64,000 bases of DNA from M0108 sp044228695. GTDB taxonomy: Bacteria; Pseudomonadota; Gammaproteobacteria; Chromatiales; Chromatiaceae. How positions within the stretch are numbered: position 1 is the first letter of the stretch; every line of letters starts with the position of its first letter. Positions 10,057 to 19,287 of the stretch are shown piece after piece. The stretch covers positions 5,523 through 69,522 of the forward strand of contig JBGAUK010000008.1 in assembly GCA_044228695.1 (NCBI GenBank), in the 5' to 3' direction. Below the pieces are notes generated by a model. It had not been told where the DNA came from and searched no databases. It worked only from the letters and a program-made list of their open reading frames with translations. The position numbers and the translations under genes were made by a program.

Positions 10057-10278
10057 TTCGCTTCCCCGGAATGCCGGGATACCGGCGTCGGGTCTGGATG
10101 TGCGCGAGCCTGGGTTAATCCGAGGCCGGGCCATCATCGGCCTGGGCGATAAGGCTCATCGGAACAATCCATTTCAAACAAGCTTCGCCCTGGCTTAGAT
10201 TAGACACAGGTGGCCGGTGGTGAGATTTCCCCTCCCAATCGGCCTTGTGCCCTAAGCCAGATGTGTGGAGATAAGCAG
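10057..10278. other. Intergenic region after the nuo operon
   Basis: No convincing gene is visible. The stretch after nuoN has a GC-rich imperfect hairpin (around 10066-10095, CCCCGG...CCGGG-type arms) without a T-run, which may act in 3'-end formation of the nuo transcript. Nothing else was recognised. Confidence 0.3.
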
Positions 10279-10443
10279 ATGACCGCCAAGACTGAGTGCC
10301 ATCAGGTTCCCGTCACCCAGAAACAAAACGTGTCCTGGATGCGCGTCCTTGATTTCGGCGTCAACCAGCCCCCCATGGGGTTGGTGGGGCAGGGGACTAT
10401 TCAAAAGACGCGCGTACCCTCCCTCTTTGTGACCTTGCCTTGA
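10279..10443 (+). CDS. Small hypothetical ORF
   Basis: A 54-codon ORF beginning MTAKTECHQVPVTQ, preceded by GGAG eight bases before the ATG, so translation is possible. No family is recognised; there is no signal peptide, membrane segment or metal motif. Longer in-frame starts exist upstream at 10210 but lack a ribosome binding site. It lies between the nuo operon and a convergent Uma2 gene. It may not be a real gene. Confidence 0.3.
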   Translation: MTAKTECHQVPVTQKQNVSWMRVLDFGVNQPPMGLVGQGTIQKTRVPSLFVTLP

Positions 10444-10468
10444 ACAGGTATCTGGCGAGTGGGTAGTA

Positions 10469-11032
10469 TCAAGCTGTAAGGTCCTCGAAGGCCTCGGGGA
10501 CCAGCAAGTCCAGCCCAACGCTCTCTAGCCGCAGCGACTGGGTCACCCCTTCGGCAACCGTTAGCCACCAGCGGTCCGCCTCTCGCCGATAAAGTTCCAG
10601 TCGGCGAGCTTCGATATCCACCAGGAGGTATTCAACCAGACTGGGCAATTGGCGGTAGGCGGCAAACTTGTTACCACGATCGAAGGCCGCGGTGCCCTCC
10701 GATAGGATCTCGATAACCAGGTTCGGGTGTGCGATGGCCAGATCGGCGCTAGCGTCACGGGGGTCGCAGGTGACCATGACATCAGGGTAGAAGTAGGCGT
10801 CCGCCGCCTCGACGAAGAGTTTCATGTCGGCTACGAAGGTCTGGCAGCCTTTGCCCTTGAGGTGGGAGCGCAGGCGGCTGCCGAGGGTTAGTGCCACCAA
10901 GGCGTGCTCCCGACGAACGCCGACCATAGCGAATATCTCTCCCGCAAGGTATTCATTCCGACCTTCTTGTTTAGCCTCCCATTTGAGGTATAGATCCCGA
11001 TCCAGGGGGGCTCGTGCGAGGGCATTTCCCAT
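10469..11032 (-). CDS. Uma2 family (DUF820) putative endonuclease
   Basis: A 187-residue protein of the Uma2/DUF820 family, which has a PD-(D/E)XK nuclease-like fold and is abundant in cyanobacteria and phototrophs. Typical features are visible: the N-terminal YLKWEAKQEGRNEYLAGEIFAM (shown here as two adjoining pieces, YLKWEAKQEG and RNEYLAGEIF), YFYPDVMVTCDP with the catalytic-type aspartate, and HPNLVIEILSEGT with the acidic residue of the core. It stands alone, convergent with the small ORF to its left. The cellular role of this family is poorly known, so no function is assigned beyond the fold. Confidence 0.85.
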   Translation of the reverse strand: MGNALARAPLDRDLYLKWEAKQEGRNEYLAGEIFAMVGVRREHALVALTLGSRLRSHLKGKGCQTFVADMKLFVEAADAYFYPDVMVTCDPRDASADLAIAHPNLVIEILSEGTAAFDRGNKFAAYRQLPSLVEYLLVDIEARRLELYRREADRWWLTVAEGVTQSLRLESVGLDLLVPEAFEDLTA

Positions 11033-11159
11033 GGTTATCTCCCAGATTATGCGCGGCCATGGTGGGAATCTTATCCCTACCGGGGAGGGCTCCGCCAGAA
11101 AAGATCCTGGTGCCAGGCAAGTTTAAAAAACGTGTACAACCAGCAGGCAAATTAATAAT

Positions 11160-11180
11160 GGGGGGTCAGACTTGACCATT
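11160..11180. repeat. Short GGTCAAG/GACCCC-type palindromic motif
   Basis: The sequence GGGGGGTCAGACTTGACC lies in the gap before the iron-sulfur gene. Its reverse complement has the form GGTCAAG-n3-GACCCCCC. A related motif, GGTCAAG-n4-GACCCC, occurs at 30983-31001 on the same strand sense. This may be a dispersed short repeat of the genome, but two loose copies in one window are weak support. Confidence 0.3.
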
Positions 11181-11324
11181 GGTTTTTCAGTGCCGAAGCG
11201 TCTAAGCTGATATTTATTCCAGAAGGCCTTGCGGGTCACGAATCTAGGATCCCGTTCCCCAAGGGCCTTCTGGCAGCTGCTTACCTTTCCGATTGGTTCC
11301 TAGCATCAGATAAGGAGTGACCAC

Positions 11325-12656
11325 ATGCCCGCTCGCGAAGGCAGCCTCGAGGCTCCCACCCGACATAGTCTCGACTGGACCAGTCCCAGCTTTTACGACG
11401 AGGAAGACCTGTTCAAGGAACTAGAGCGGGTTTTTGACATCTGCCACGGCTGTCGTCGTTGCGTCAGCCTCTGCCAGTCCTTTCCAGAACTCTTTGACCT
11501 GGTTGATGAATCCTCCACCCTGGAAGTAGATGGCGTCGCCAAGGTTGACTACTGGAAGGTGGTGGACCATTGCTATCTCTGCGACCTCTGTTTCATGACA
11601 AAGTGTCCCTATGTGCCGCCGCACGTCTGGAACCTGGACTTCCCGCACCTGATGTTGCGCGCCAAGGCCGTCAAGTTCAAACAGGGCAAGACCCAGCCCC
11701 GGGACACGATCCTCTCCAGTACCGACGCCGTGGGTGCCATCGCCAGCCTGCCGGGGGTCGACAAAGTCGTCAACGCCACCAACCAGTCCGTCCTGGGCCG
11801 CAAAGTCCTGGAGGTGGTGCTGGGGGTGCATCGCGATGCCCGCATACCCGAGTATCACAACAATACCCTGCGCAAACAGTTGGTCGGTAAGGTGGGTCGT
11901 CAGGTCGAGGGCGAGGAGGCGGGTTCCACCACTGGCAAGGTGGCCCTCTTTACCACCTGCTACAACAATGTCAACGAACCAGACGTCGGCATGGACCTGG
12001 TGACCGTATTCGAGCATAACGGCATCCCCATCACCATCCCGAACAAGGAACGGTGCTGTGGCATGCCCAAGCTGGAGTTGGGCGACCTGGAGAGCGTCAA
12101 GGCCCACATGGAAGAGAATATCCCCGTACTCATGAAGCTAGTGGACGAGGGCTGGGACATCGTCGCCCCCATCCCCTCCTGTGTGCTGATGTTTAAGCAG
12201 GAACTGCCCCTCATGTTCCCGGAGAACGCCCAGGTCCAAAAGATTCGCCAGCACATCTACGACCCCTTCGAATACCTCATGATTCGCCACAAGCACGGCA
12301 AGCTGCTGACCGACTTTAAAACGCCCCTGGGCACCGTCGCCTATCACGCCGCTTGCCATCAGCGGGTCCAGAACTTGGGCCAAAAGACCCGGGAGTTGCT
12401 GAGTCTGATTCCGGATACGCGGATCGAGATCATCGAGCGCTGCTCCGGTCACGATGGTACCTATGCCGTCAAGAAGGAGTTTCACGACTACTCGATGAAA
12501 ATCGTCGCTCCCGTGGTCAATAAGGTCAGGCAGATCAAGCCGGATTATTACGGCAGCGACTGTCCCATGGCGGGCCAGCACATCGGCCATGGCCTCAAGG
12601 ATGGCACCACGCCAAAGCATCCCTTGACACTGCTGCGCCTGGCCTACGGTCTCTGA
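11325..12656 (+). CDS. Iron-sulfur oxidoreductase with CCG domains (GlpC/HdrB-like)
   Basis: A 443-residue soluble protein with two N-terminal 4Fe-4S motifs, CHGCRRCVSLC and CYLCDLCFMTKCP, followed by two cysteine-rich CCG-type domains of the heterodisulfide reductase B/GlpC family. The first CCG motif is intact (ERCCGMPKLELGD); the second reads ERCSGHDGTY, so one expected cysteine is serine. Such proteins shuttle electrons, but no substrate can be named. It is followed after 77 bases by a DUF3501 gene on the same strand. In many proteobacteria this pair travels with a rubrerythrin, suggesting a role in peroxide or redox stress; none is seen here. Confidence 0.85.
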   Translation: MPAREGSLEAPTRHSLDWTSPSFYDEEDLFKELERVFDICHGCRRCVSLCQSFPELFDLVDESSTLEVDGVAKVDYWKVVDHCYLCDLCFMTKCPYVPPHVWNLDFPHLMLRAKAVKFKQGKTQPRDTILSSTDAVGAIASLPGVDKVVNATNQSVLGRKVLEVVLGVHRDARIPEYHNNTLRKQLVGKVGRQVEGEEAGSTTGKVALFTTCYNNVNEPDVGMDLVTVFEHNGIPITIPNKERCCGMPKLELGDLESVKAHMEENIPVLMKLVDEGWDIVAPIPSCVLMFKQELPLMFPENAQVQKIRQHIYDPFEYLMIRHKHGKLLTDFKTPLGTVAYHAACHQRVQNLGQKTRELLSLIPDTRIEIIERCSGHDGTYAVKKEFHDYSMKIVAPVVNKVRQIKPDYYGSDCPMAGQHIGHGLKDGTTPKHPLTLLRLAYGL

Positions 12657-12733
12657 GTCGTGGCAGGGGGCGGATCGACAGCCGCCCCGCGTGCCCTCTT
12701 ACCTTTGCATTGCTTATTGAGGTACCCATCAGC

Positions 12734-13315
12734 ATGAGCCACTTGACGCCCGCCGATCTCTACAGCCTTGAGCAATATGCCAAAGTCCGTAACGATTTCC
12801 GCGCCAGGGTGATGGCGCATAAGCGCGACCGTAAGGTGCCCATCGGTCCCAACGCCACCCTCTATTTCGAGGACCGCCTGACCATGCAGTATCAGATCCA
12901 GGAGATGCTGCGCATCGAGCGGATCTTCGAGGAGGACGGCATACGGGACGAGCTGGACGCCTACAATCCTCTGGTTCCGGATGGCCGCAACCTGAAGGCC
13001 ACCTTCATGGTTGAGTTCGCCGATAGCGAGGAGCGCAAGCAGGCCTTGGCCAACCTGATTGGCATTGAGGATAAGGTCTGGGTCCGGGTCGCGGGCCATG
13101 AGCCCCAATACGCCATCGCCGACGAGGACCTGGAGCGCGAGGACGCTACCAAGACCTCCTCGGTCCACTTTCTCAGGTTTGAGCTGACCGATGCCATGGC
13201 CGCCGCCCTCAAGGCTGGCGCCGGCCTGGCCCTGGGCATCGACCATCCCCACTACGAATATCGGGTCGATGCGACCCCCGCCACACGCGAATCCCTGACG
13301 GCCGATCTCTCCTGA
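12734..13315 (+). CDS. DUF3501 family protein
   Basis: A 193-residue protein recognised as DUF3501 from LTPADLYSLEQYAKVRNDF, the segment IGPNATLYFEDRLTMQYQIQ and the E-rich motif EMLRIERIFEEDGIRDELD. The ATG at 12734 was chosen over one at 12710 because MSHLTPADLYSLE is the usual N-terminus. Function is unknown. Its constant neighbourhood with the preceding iron-sulfur protein suggests they work together, possibly in redox stress, but this is inference. Confidence 0.85.
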   Translation: MSHLTPADLYSLEQYAKVRNDFRARVMAHKRDRKVPIGPNATLYFEDRLTMQYQIQEMLRIERIFEEDGIRDELDAYNPLVPDGRNLKATFMVEFADSEERKQALANLIGIEDKVWVRVAGHEPQYAIADEDLEREDATKTSSVHFLRFELTDAMAAALKAGAGLALGIDHPHYEYRVDATPATRESLTADLS

Positions 13316-13383
13316 CGCCTATTCCCGCGCGACCCTTCAGACCCTCTCCTGCCAGGAGTATTGGTAAAGGTTGTTTTGTCGGG

Positions 13384-13420
13384 CTCCCTTCCCCCTTGTG
13401 GGGGAGGGCTGGGGAGAAGG
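13384..13420. repeat. GC-rich intergenic hairpin
   Basis: In the 197-base gap between DUF3501 and hemW there is a strong pyrimidine/purine hairpin, CCCTTCCCCC - TTGT - GGGGGAGGG, followed by GCTGGGGAG. It lies between convergent genes and could terminate both. Similar GC-rich palindromes are common dispersed intergenic repeats in gammaproteobacteria, so a repeat identity is equally possible. Confidence 0.45.
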
Positions 13421-13512
13421 GGCCTAACGCCTCCCTAATTGGTGGGCAGCCTGCCTTGGGCACTCAAAAGGATGCCGTGCGGGTGACAGGACTGCCTGTC
13501 ATCCAAGAGGGC

Positions 13513-14691
13513 CTAATCCGGCATGAAGTGTTCCAGGAGGTAATTAAGAAACCAACGGCCCCGTTCCGTGGGCTGGACCCAATGGCCCCGGATCTCCAGC
13601 AGCCCGGCCCCCACGGCGCTGGCCAGGGGGGCCGCCAGCCGGTCCAGATCCAGCCCGGTGCTTTGGGTAAAGCGGCGACGATCGAAACCCTCCGTCAGCC
13701 GTAGGGCGTTCATGGCGAACTCCAGGACCAGATCCTCATCCTTGAGCATCCAGCGCGATCCCACCGGGTCGGGACTCCCAATGGGCTGGAGGTAGGCGGT
13801 GGGTTGGCGGGGCTTGGCCTGGCGCCAGGTTCGCCCCGTTGCCGAGTCCCGGCGTTTGCCATGGGCACCGGCGCCGATGCCGAGATAGTCGCCGAAGGTC
13901 CAGTAGTGAAGATTATGCCGGCACTGGCGCCCGCTTTGGGCATGGGCCGAGACCTCGTACTGGGCAAAGCCGCTGGCCGAGAGTAATTCCAGGCCCTGGA
14001 GCTGCATGTCTACGCCCAAGTCATCATCCGGCAGGGGCGGCGGCGTGGCGTGAAAGGGGGTATTGGGTTCCAGGGTGAGCTGGTAATAGGAGAGGTGCTC
14101 GGGTTCCAGGGCCAGGGCCAGGGCCAGGTCCTCCCGGGCCTGCGGCAGGCCCTGATGGGGTAGGCCGTACATGAGATCCAAGTTGATGTTGTCGAACCCC
14201 GCCTGCCGCGCGAGCCGGAAGGCGTGGCGGGCCTCGTCCGGGCCATGGATGCGGCCCAGGTCCCGCAGCCGGTCCGCGCTCAGGCTTTGCACCCCCAGGG
14301 ACAGGCGGTTGACCCCGGCCGCGCGATAGGCCGAGAAGTTGGCCGCGTCCGCCGTGCCCGGATTGGCCTCCAGGGTGATTTCGGTCGTCGGGTCCAGGGG
14401 CAGGCGCTGGCGAATGCCCGCCAGCAGCCGGGCGATGGCGCCCCCGGAGAAGAGGCTGGGTGTGCCGCCGCCGATGAAGAGGGAGACCAGGGGCGGCAGC
14501 TCTTGCGAAGGCCCCGCCAGCTCCCGATCGAGATCGCCGAGCAAGGCCTCCACATAGGCCGCCTCGGGGATGGGCTCGCGGGCGGCGTGGGAGTTGAAGT
14601 CGCAATAGGGGCACTTGCGAACGCACCAGGGGATGTGGATGTAGAGGCTGAGGGCTGAACTCGGTTGTTCGCCCCCTGGCGTGGGGTTAAT
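13513..14691 (-). CDS. hemW: Radical SAM protein HemW (start codon uncertain)
   Basis: A HemN-like radical SAM protein. The cluster motif is WCVRKCPYCDF (C-x3-C-x2-C followed by DF), which marks HemW, a heme chaperone, rather than a true coproporphyrinogen dehydrogenase (which has a fourth cysteine). GGGTPSLF and the GLPHQ element are also visible. The first in-frame ATG/GTG (at 14553) lies after the cluster motif, so it cannot be the real start. The frame is open to a TGA near 14780 and contains no ATG, GTG or TTG there; the best candidate is an ATT at 14691, giving about 392 residues. Either a rare start codon is used or a base error hides the true one. Confidence 0.85.
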   Translation of the reverse strand: MNPTPGGEQPSSALSLYIHIPWCVRKCPYCDFNSHAAREPIPEAAYVEALLGDLDRELAGPSQELPPLVSLFIGGGTPSLFSGGAIARLLAGIRQRLPLDPTTEITLEANPGTADAANFSAYRAAGVNRLSLGVQSLSADRLRDLGRIHGPDEARHAFRLARQAGFDNINLDLMYGLPHQGLPQAREDLALALALEPEHLSYYQLTLEPNTPFHATPPPLPDDDLGVDMQLQGLELLSASGFAQYEVSAHAQSGRQCRHNLHYWTFGDYLGIGAGAHGKRRDSATGRTWRQAKPRQPTAYLQPIGSPDPVGSRWMLKDEDLVLEFAMNALRLTEGFDRRRFTQSTGLDLDRLAAPLASAVGAGLLEIRGHWVQPTERGRWFLNYLLEHFMPD

Positions 14692-14804
14692 GGGTGCCGC
14701 CTGCGATTTTGCTGGTTTGGGGCACGGGGCCCTTGCACGCCAGGGCTGGCCATCGCGAACAGGTACGCAACCCGCTCAACCCGGTCTCGGGCTCGGGGGC
14801 CTTG

Positions 14805-17033
14805 TCATCCCAAGGGCTCTAGCTTGGCGTAGGCGAGAACCAACCACTTAGTGCCCTCGCCGTGGAACTTGACCTGAATCCGCGCGGCGGCTCCCCGGCC
14901 CTCGCTGTTGAGCACCACGCCCTCGCCGAATTTGGGATGCCGGACCCCTTGGCCGAGATGAAAGCCGCCCCCCTGGCCAGATTCCGGGACGCTGGCGGAC
15001 CAGGAGCCGCCGGCCTGCCGAGCCCCGGGTGCGAGGGAGGCGGACGAGCCCCAAGCCGCGGACCGCGACAGACCGCCCGCCCGCACCTCGCGCACCAGTT
15101 CCGGCGGGATCTCGCGAAGGAAGCGGGAGGGAAAGGGGCGATTCTCGCTGCCCCGGAAGCGGCGGCTCTCCGCGTGACTGACAAACAGCTGGTGCATGGC
15201 TCGGGTCATGCCGACATAGCAGAGACGGCGCTCCTCTTCCAGGCGGTGCGGATCGTCGGCCGACAGACTGTGGGGGAAGAGACCCTCCTCGACGCCGACC
15301 AGGAAGACGATCGGGAACTCCAGGCCCTTGGCGCTGTGCAAAGTCATGAGTTGGACGCTGTCCTCGGACTCATCGGCCTGGGTATCCCCGGACTCCAGCG
15401 CCGCGTGGGCCAGGAAGGCGGCCAAGGCGTCGTTCTCGCCTTCCACCTCGCCGTCGCCCAGTTCCAGGCGGAAGCGCCCGGCGGTCTCGACCAACTGCCC
15501 CAGGTTCTCGACGCGATCCTGGCCCTTCCCGTCCTTCTCCTTGCGGTAGTGCTCCTCCAGGCCCGCGGAGGCTATCAAATCATTAGTTAGCCCATCCAGG
15601 TTGAGATCCGGGGCCGAGAGACGGTGGCGGTCGATCAGACCCAGAAACTGGCCAATGGCCCCGGCGGCGCGGGGGGGCAGGGTGCCTGAGGCCATGAGAT
15701 CCCGCGCGGCTTGCCAGAGCGAGACCCGTGTCTCCCGGGCCTGTTCCCGCAGGTTTTCCAAGGTGCGGGGACCGATGCCGCGCACAGGGGTGTTGATGGC
15801 ACGCTCGAAGGCGGTGTCGTCGTCGGGGTTGGCGACCAGGCGCAGGTAGGCCATGGCATCCTTGATCTCGGCGCGCTCGAAGAAGCGCAGTCCACCATAG
15901 ACCCGATAGGGAATCTGGGCATTGATTAGGGCCTCCTCGAAGAGCCGCGACTGAGCCGTGGTGCGATAGAGGATGGCGCACTCGGCGCGGCGGTAGCCCT
16001 CGTCCGTCACATAGCCGCGGATGCGATCGACCACGAAGCGGGCCTCGTCCACCTCGTTGAAGGCGGCGTAACGCAGAATAGGCTCGCCCTCGGCATCCTG
16101 GGTCCAGAGATTCTTTCCCAGGCGCGTGGGGTTATGCGCAATCAGGGCGTTGGCGGCCTGGAGGATATTGCCCGTGGAGCGATAATTCTGCTCCAGGCGC
16201 ACCACCTGAGTGTTGGGATAGTCGCGCTGGAAGCTCTGGATGTTCTCCACCCGCGCCCCACGCCAGCCATAGATGGACTGATCGTCGTCGCCTACCAGGA
16301 AGAGATTGTCCCGGTCCCCGGTCAGCAGCCGTAGCCAGGCATACTGGATGGCATTGGTATCCTGGAACTCGTCCACCAGGATGTGGGCGAAGCGCTCCTG
16401 GTAGTGGTGGCGGATGTCGGGGCGGTCCCGCAGCAATTCGTGGGTCTTGAGCAGCAGATCGGCGAAATCGACCTGGCCGGCGCGCTCGCAGGTCGCCTGG
16501 TACTCGCGATAGACCTCGATGAGCTTGCGCTGGTAGAAGTCGCCGCCATCGTCCAGGTGCTCCGGCCGGCGGCCCTCGTCCTTTTCCCGGTTGATGAAGC
16601 CCATGACCTGGCGCGGCGGGTAGCGGGACTCGTCGAGTTGCAGTTCCTTGAGCAGGCGCTTGACCAGGCGTAACTGATCATCGGCGTCCAGGATCTGAAA
16701 GTGCTGGGGCAGCTTGGCGTCCTGCCAATGGGCGCGCAGAAAGCGGTGGGCCAGGCCGTGGAAGGTGCCGACCCACATGCCGCCGATGGGCTGCTGCAGG
16801 ATTTCCTCGATGCGGGTGCGCATCTCCCGCGCCGCCTTATTGGTAAAGGTGACCGCCAGCAGGGACCAGGGCGCCAGGTGCTCAACCTGGATCAGCCAGG
16901 CGATGCGATGCACCAGGACCCGGGTCTTGCCGCTGCCGGCGCCCGCCAACACCAGCCGGTTGCCGCCGGTGGCCGTTACCGCATCGCGTTGGGGCTCGTT
17001 GAGGGGGGCGAGAATGTGGGATATGTCTTCCAT
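14805..17033 (-). CDS. uvrD: UvrD/Rep-type superfamily I DNA helicase
   Basis: A 742-residue ATP-dependent 3'-5' helicase, the usual UvrD size. Walker A is AGAGSGKTRVLVHRIAWL, Walker B is ILVDEFQDTN, then GDDDQSIYGWRGA, RLEQNYRSTGNIL and the late motif LMTLHSAKGLEFP are all present. The C-terminal tail (VRHPKFGEGVVLN) is the Tudor-like RNA-polymerase-interaction region seen in UvrD/PcrA. It acts in nucleotide excision and mismatch repair. It lies downstream of hemW start on the same strand, with a 113-base gap; linkage to hemW is probably not functional. Confidence 0.95.
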   Translation of the reverse strand: MEDISHILAPLNEPQRDAVTATGGNRLVLAGAGSGKTRVLVHRIAWLIQVEHLAPWSLLAVTFTNKAAREMRTRIEEILQQPIGGMWVGTFHGLAHRFLRAHWQDAKLPQHFQILDADDQLRLVKRLLKELQLDESRYPPRQVMGFINREKDEGRRPEHLDDGGDFYQRKLIEVYREYQATCERAGQVDFADLLLKTHELLRDRPDIRHHYQERFAHILVDEFQDTNAIQYAWLRLLTGDRDNLFLVGDDDQSIYGWRGARVENIQSFQRDYPNTQVVRLEQNYRSTGNILQAANALIAHNPTRLGKNLWTQDAEGEPILRYAAFNEVDEARFVVDRIRGYVTDEGYRRAECAILYRTTAQSRLFEEALINAQIPYRVYGGLRFFERAEIKDAMAYLRLVANPDDDTAFERAINTPVRGIGPRTLENLREQARETRVSLWQAARDLMASGTLPPRAAGAIGQFLGLIDRHRLSAPDLNLDGLTNDLIASAGLEEHYRKEKDGKGQDRVENLGQLVETAGRFRLELGDGEVEGENDALAAFLAHAALESGDTQADESEDSVQLMTLHSAKGLEFPIVFLVGVEEGLFPHSLSADDPHRLEEERRLCYVGMTRAMHQLFVSHAESRRFRGSENRPFPSRFLREIPPELVREVRAGGLSRSAAWGSSASLAPGARQAGGSWSASVPESGQGGGFHLGQGVRHPKFGEGVVLNSEGRGAAARIQVKFHGEGTKWLVLAYAKLEPLG

Positions 17034-17281
17034 GGCGTCATTCTACTCGTAGGCCGGGACAGGAGGGAGGGAGGAAGAGGGCAGGGTTCGCCCCAAGCGA
17101 AGGGCCGGGACTCGAATACTCTTGTGATTTTCGACAAGGTCGCTTTAATCGGCCTGGGAACAGGCCCGGTGGCTGGCATGAGGGTGATCTACACCAGTAC
17201 GGGCTGGCAGGGTTGATGATCTAATTATCCGGGGAATAACCAAAAGACGGTCGCGGTTCAGTTTCATCCGTTCGAGATGGG

Positions 17282-17992
17282 TCAGGGCAGGTCGGGCATG
17301 CGCGGCAGGTAGGCGGATTCGCCCAGATCGCCTAAGGCGGCAATCTGCTCCAGGGCCACGGGGTCCAGGATGCTGACATGCCGACCCTGAACCTGGATGA
17401 TGCCGCGCTCGCTCAAGTCCTTTTCGATGCGGGAGAAGGTCTCGGGTTTGATAGAGAGGCGCGAGGCGATGACGCCATTGCGGGCGTCCAGTTGCAGAAT
17501 CTGGCCCTGGCCCGGACACTTGGCGAGCAGATAACAGGCGAAACGGCTGGTGGCGGAGTGTAGGGTCAGATTGTCGATCTCCCGCACCAGACCGCGCAGG
17601 CGCTGGCTCAGGACCCCGAGCAGGATGAAACAGGTCTCGAAGGACTCCCGCAACATGCGGGTGAAGTCCCGGGTATCCATGCTGATCAGCTCGACCGAGT
17701 CCAGGGCCGCCGCGCAGACGGGATAGCGAGGGGCGTCCAGGAACATGAGGGCCTCGGCGAAGGTCTCGCCGGGCGCCACGATCTCGATGACCTTCTCGGC
17801 CCCATCCGGGGACAGGCGGAATAGCCGCAGGCGGCCGGACATCACCAGATAGAAGCGTTCGGCGGCATCGCCCTGGCGGAAGAGGATTTGCCCCTCGTCC
17901 AGCCGGACATGGTTGGCGTGGCGCGCCACCCGCGCCAGTTGTTCATCGGACAAGCGGGAAAGCAAGAGCGCCCGGCGCAGTTCCTCGATCAT
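17282..17992 (-). CDS. Crp/Fnr family regulator, Dnr-like
   Basis: A 236-residue transcription factor with an N-terminal cyclic-nucleotide-binding-like domain (GQILFRQGDAAERFYLVMSG), a long dimer helix (about residues 120-145) and a C-terminal winged helix (IASRLSIKPETFSRIEKDL). It lacks the N-terminal cysteine cluster of Fnr, so it is unlikely to sense oxygen through 4Fe-4S; this fits Dnr/NnrR-type nitric oxide sensors. It lies 48 bases after nnrS, apparently in the same transcript, and a TTGAT-n4-GTCAA box precedes nnrS, suggesting it regulates its own unit. Confidence 0.85.
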   Translation of the reverse strand: MIEELRRALLLSRLSDEQLARVARHANHVRLDEGQILFRQGDAAERFYLVMSGRLRLFRLSPDGAEKVIEIVAPGETFAEALMFLDAPRYPVCAAALDSVELISMDTRDFTRMLRESFETCFILLGVLSQRLRGLVREIDNLTLHSATSRFACYLLAKCPGQGQILQLDARNGVIASRLSIKPETFSRIEKDLSERGIIQVQGRHVSILDPVALEQIAALGDLGESAYLPRMPDLP

Positions 17993-18040
17993 GACTACCC
18001 CCTTTGTTCGTCTCCGGGGAACCGCAGGCGGAAAGGGCGC

Positions 18041-19222
18041 CTAACCCGGTCGGCCATCCACCCGTGGCCCTATCAGCATGGGCCCGTAAACCCAGAGGAA
18101 GAGGCCGAAGGCCAGGATCCAGAGCCCGCCCGACAGCCCCAGCCAAAGGGGATACTGGCTGGGCCAGAGCAAGGCCGGGACTACCCGCGTCAAGGCGGCG
18201 AGGTTGATCGCCAGGAAGGCGACGAGGGTGGCGGGGCCGGCCCGCATGTCGCGACCGGTGTGCCCCAGGGTGACCCGGGTCACCATGCCCAGGGTAAAGA
18301 CACCAATGGCCCCCGTCGTCAGGGCGTGCAGGGCGGGGAAGGGGGGTAGGAACCCCAAGGCGGATAGGCCGTCCAGGGCCAGACCGGTAATCATCCAGAG
18401 GTAACCGGCATAAAGGACCGCCAGCATGGGGTTACGCCAGGCGCGCCGGTCATGCCAGCCGGCGAGGCGGATGGCCTGGAGTAGGGCCAGAGCCAGGACG
18501 GGGACCGCGGCAAGGGCCGGGGCCGGCGTCAGCAGGTTGACCAGGGCCATGAGGGTGGCGACGGCGAAGGTGGCACCCTCCACCCAGGGCCGGGTGAGGG
18601 GTTGGCTGCCCGGGAGTGCGCTCTTGGAAAAAAAGGGCATGATGCGCCCCGCGACGATCAGGAGGATCAGCAGGGTCAGGTCGAGCATGAGGCGTGACCC
18701 CCGACTCGCCGAGTGGTTCAGCAGTCCCAGGGCTTGGGCGTGAACCAGCAGATTGGCCAGGGTCATGCCGGCCAGGAGGGCCAGAAAGACCCGGTTGGTT
18801 TTGTTCTTCCCCTGCCAGAGCGGCGGGATCAGGGCCAGGGCCAGGGCCGGGAAAAAGGTCAGGTCGAGGATCGCGATCAGGGTAGGGGGCAGTTGCAGCA
18901 AGGGGCCGAGCCTGGCCGCCAGCCAGAGAAGCACCAGGGCGCCGAGACGACCCCCGGTGGGGGTGTCGATCCCGGTCCAGTTGCGCGCCGCCGTCAGCAG
19001 AAAGCCCGCGATGACGGCCCCGACATAGCCAAAGAGCATTTCGTGGGCGTGCCAGGCGGTGCCGCCGAGATAGGTGTCCCCCGGCAGCAGGCCCCAAAGG
19101 CGTGCGAGCCAGATGGCCATGGCCAGCAGGGCCAGGGCCGCGGCCGCGAGGAAGAAGGGCCGAAAGCCGAGGGCCAGCAGGCTCGATCGCTTGCCAAGGG
19201 GAGATAAGGGAATTGCGGACAA
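18041..19222 (-). CDS. nnrS: NnrS family heme/copper membrane protein
   Basis: A 393-residue membrane protein with about 12 hydrophobic segments. The N-terminal HAHEMLFGYVGAVIAGFLLTA and the nearby NWTG are hallmarks of NnrS, a heme- and copper-containing protein linked to nitric oxide tolerance and often controlled by Dnr/NnrR. The C-terminal region contains FTLGMVTRVTLGHTGR, also typical. It is first in a two-gene unit with the Dnr-like regulator. Confidence 0.93.
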   Translation of the reverse strand: MSAIPLSPLGKRSSLLALGFRPFFLAAAALALLAMAIWLARLWGLLPGDTYLGGTAWHAHEMLFGYVGAVIAGFLLTAARNWTGIDTPTGGRLGALVLLWLAARLGPLLQLPPTLIAILDLTFFPALALALIPPLWQGKNKTNRVFLALLAGMTLANLLVHAQALGLLNHSASRGSRLMLDLTLLILLIVAGRIMPFFSKSALPGSQPLTRPWVEGATFAVATLMALVNLLTPAPALAAVPVLALALLQAIRLAGWHDRRAWRNPMLAVLYAGYLWMITGLALDGLSALGFLPPFPALHALTTGAIGVFTLGMVTRVTLGHTGRDMRAGPATLVAFLAINLAALTRVVPALLWPSQYPLWLGLSGGLWILAFGLFLWVYGPMLIGPRVDGRPG

Positions 19223-19287
19223 GATGCAGCCCTCGCTAACAGGGGGAAGTGGGGTCTTTCAGCCTATAGCCTGGTGGAAAGCTAACC

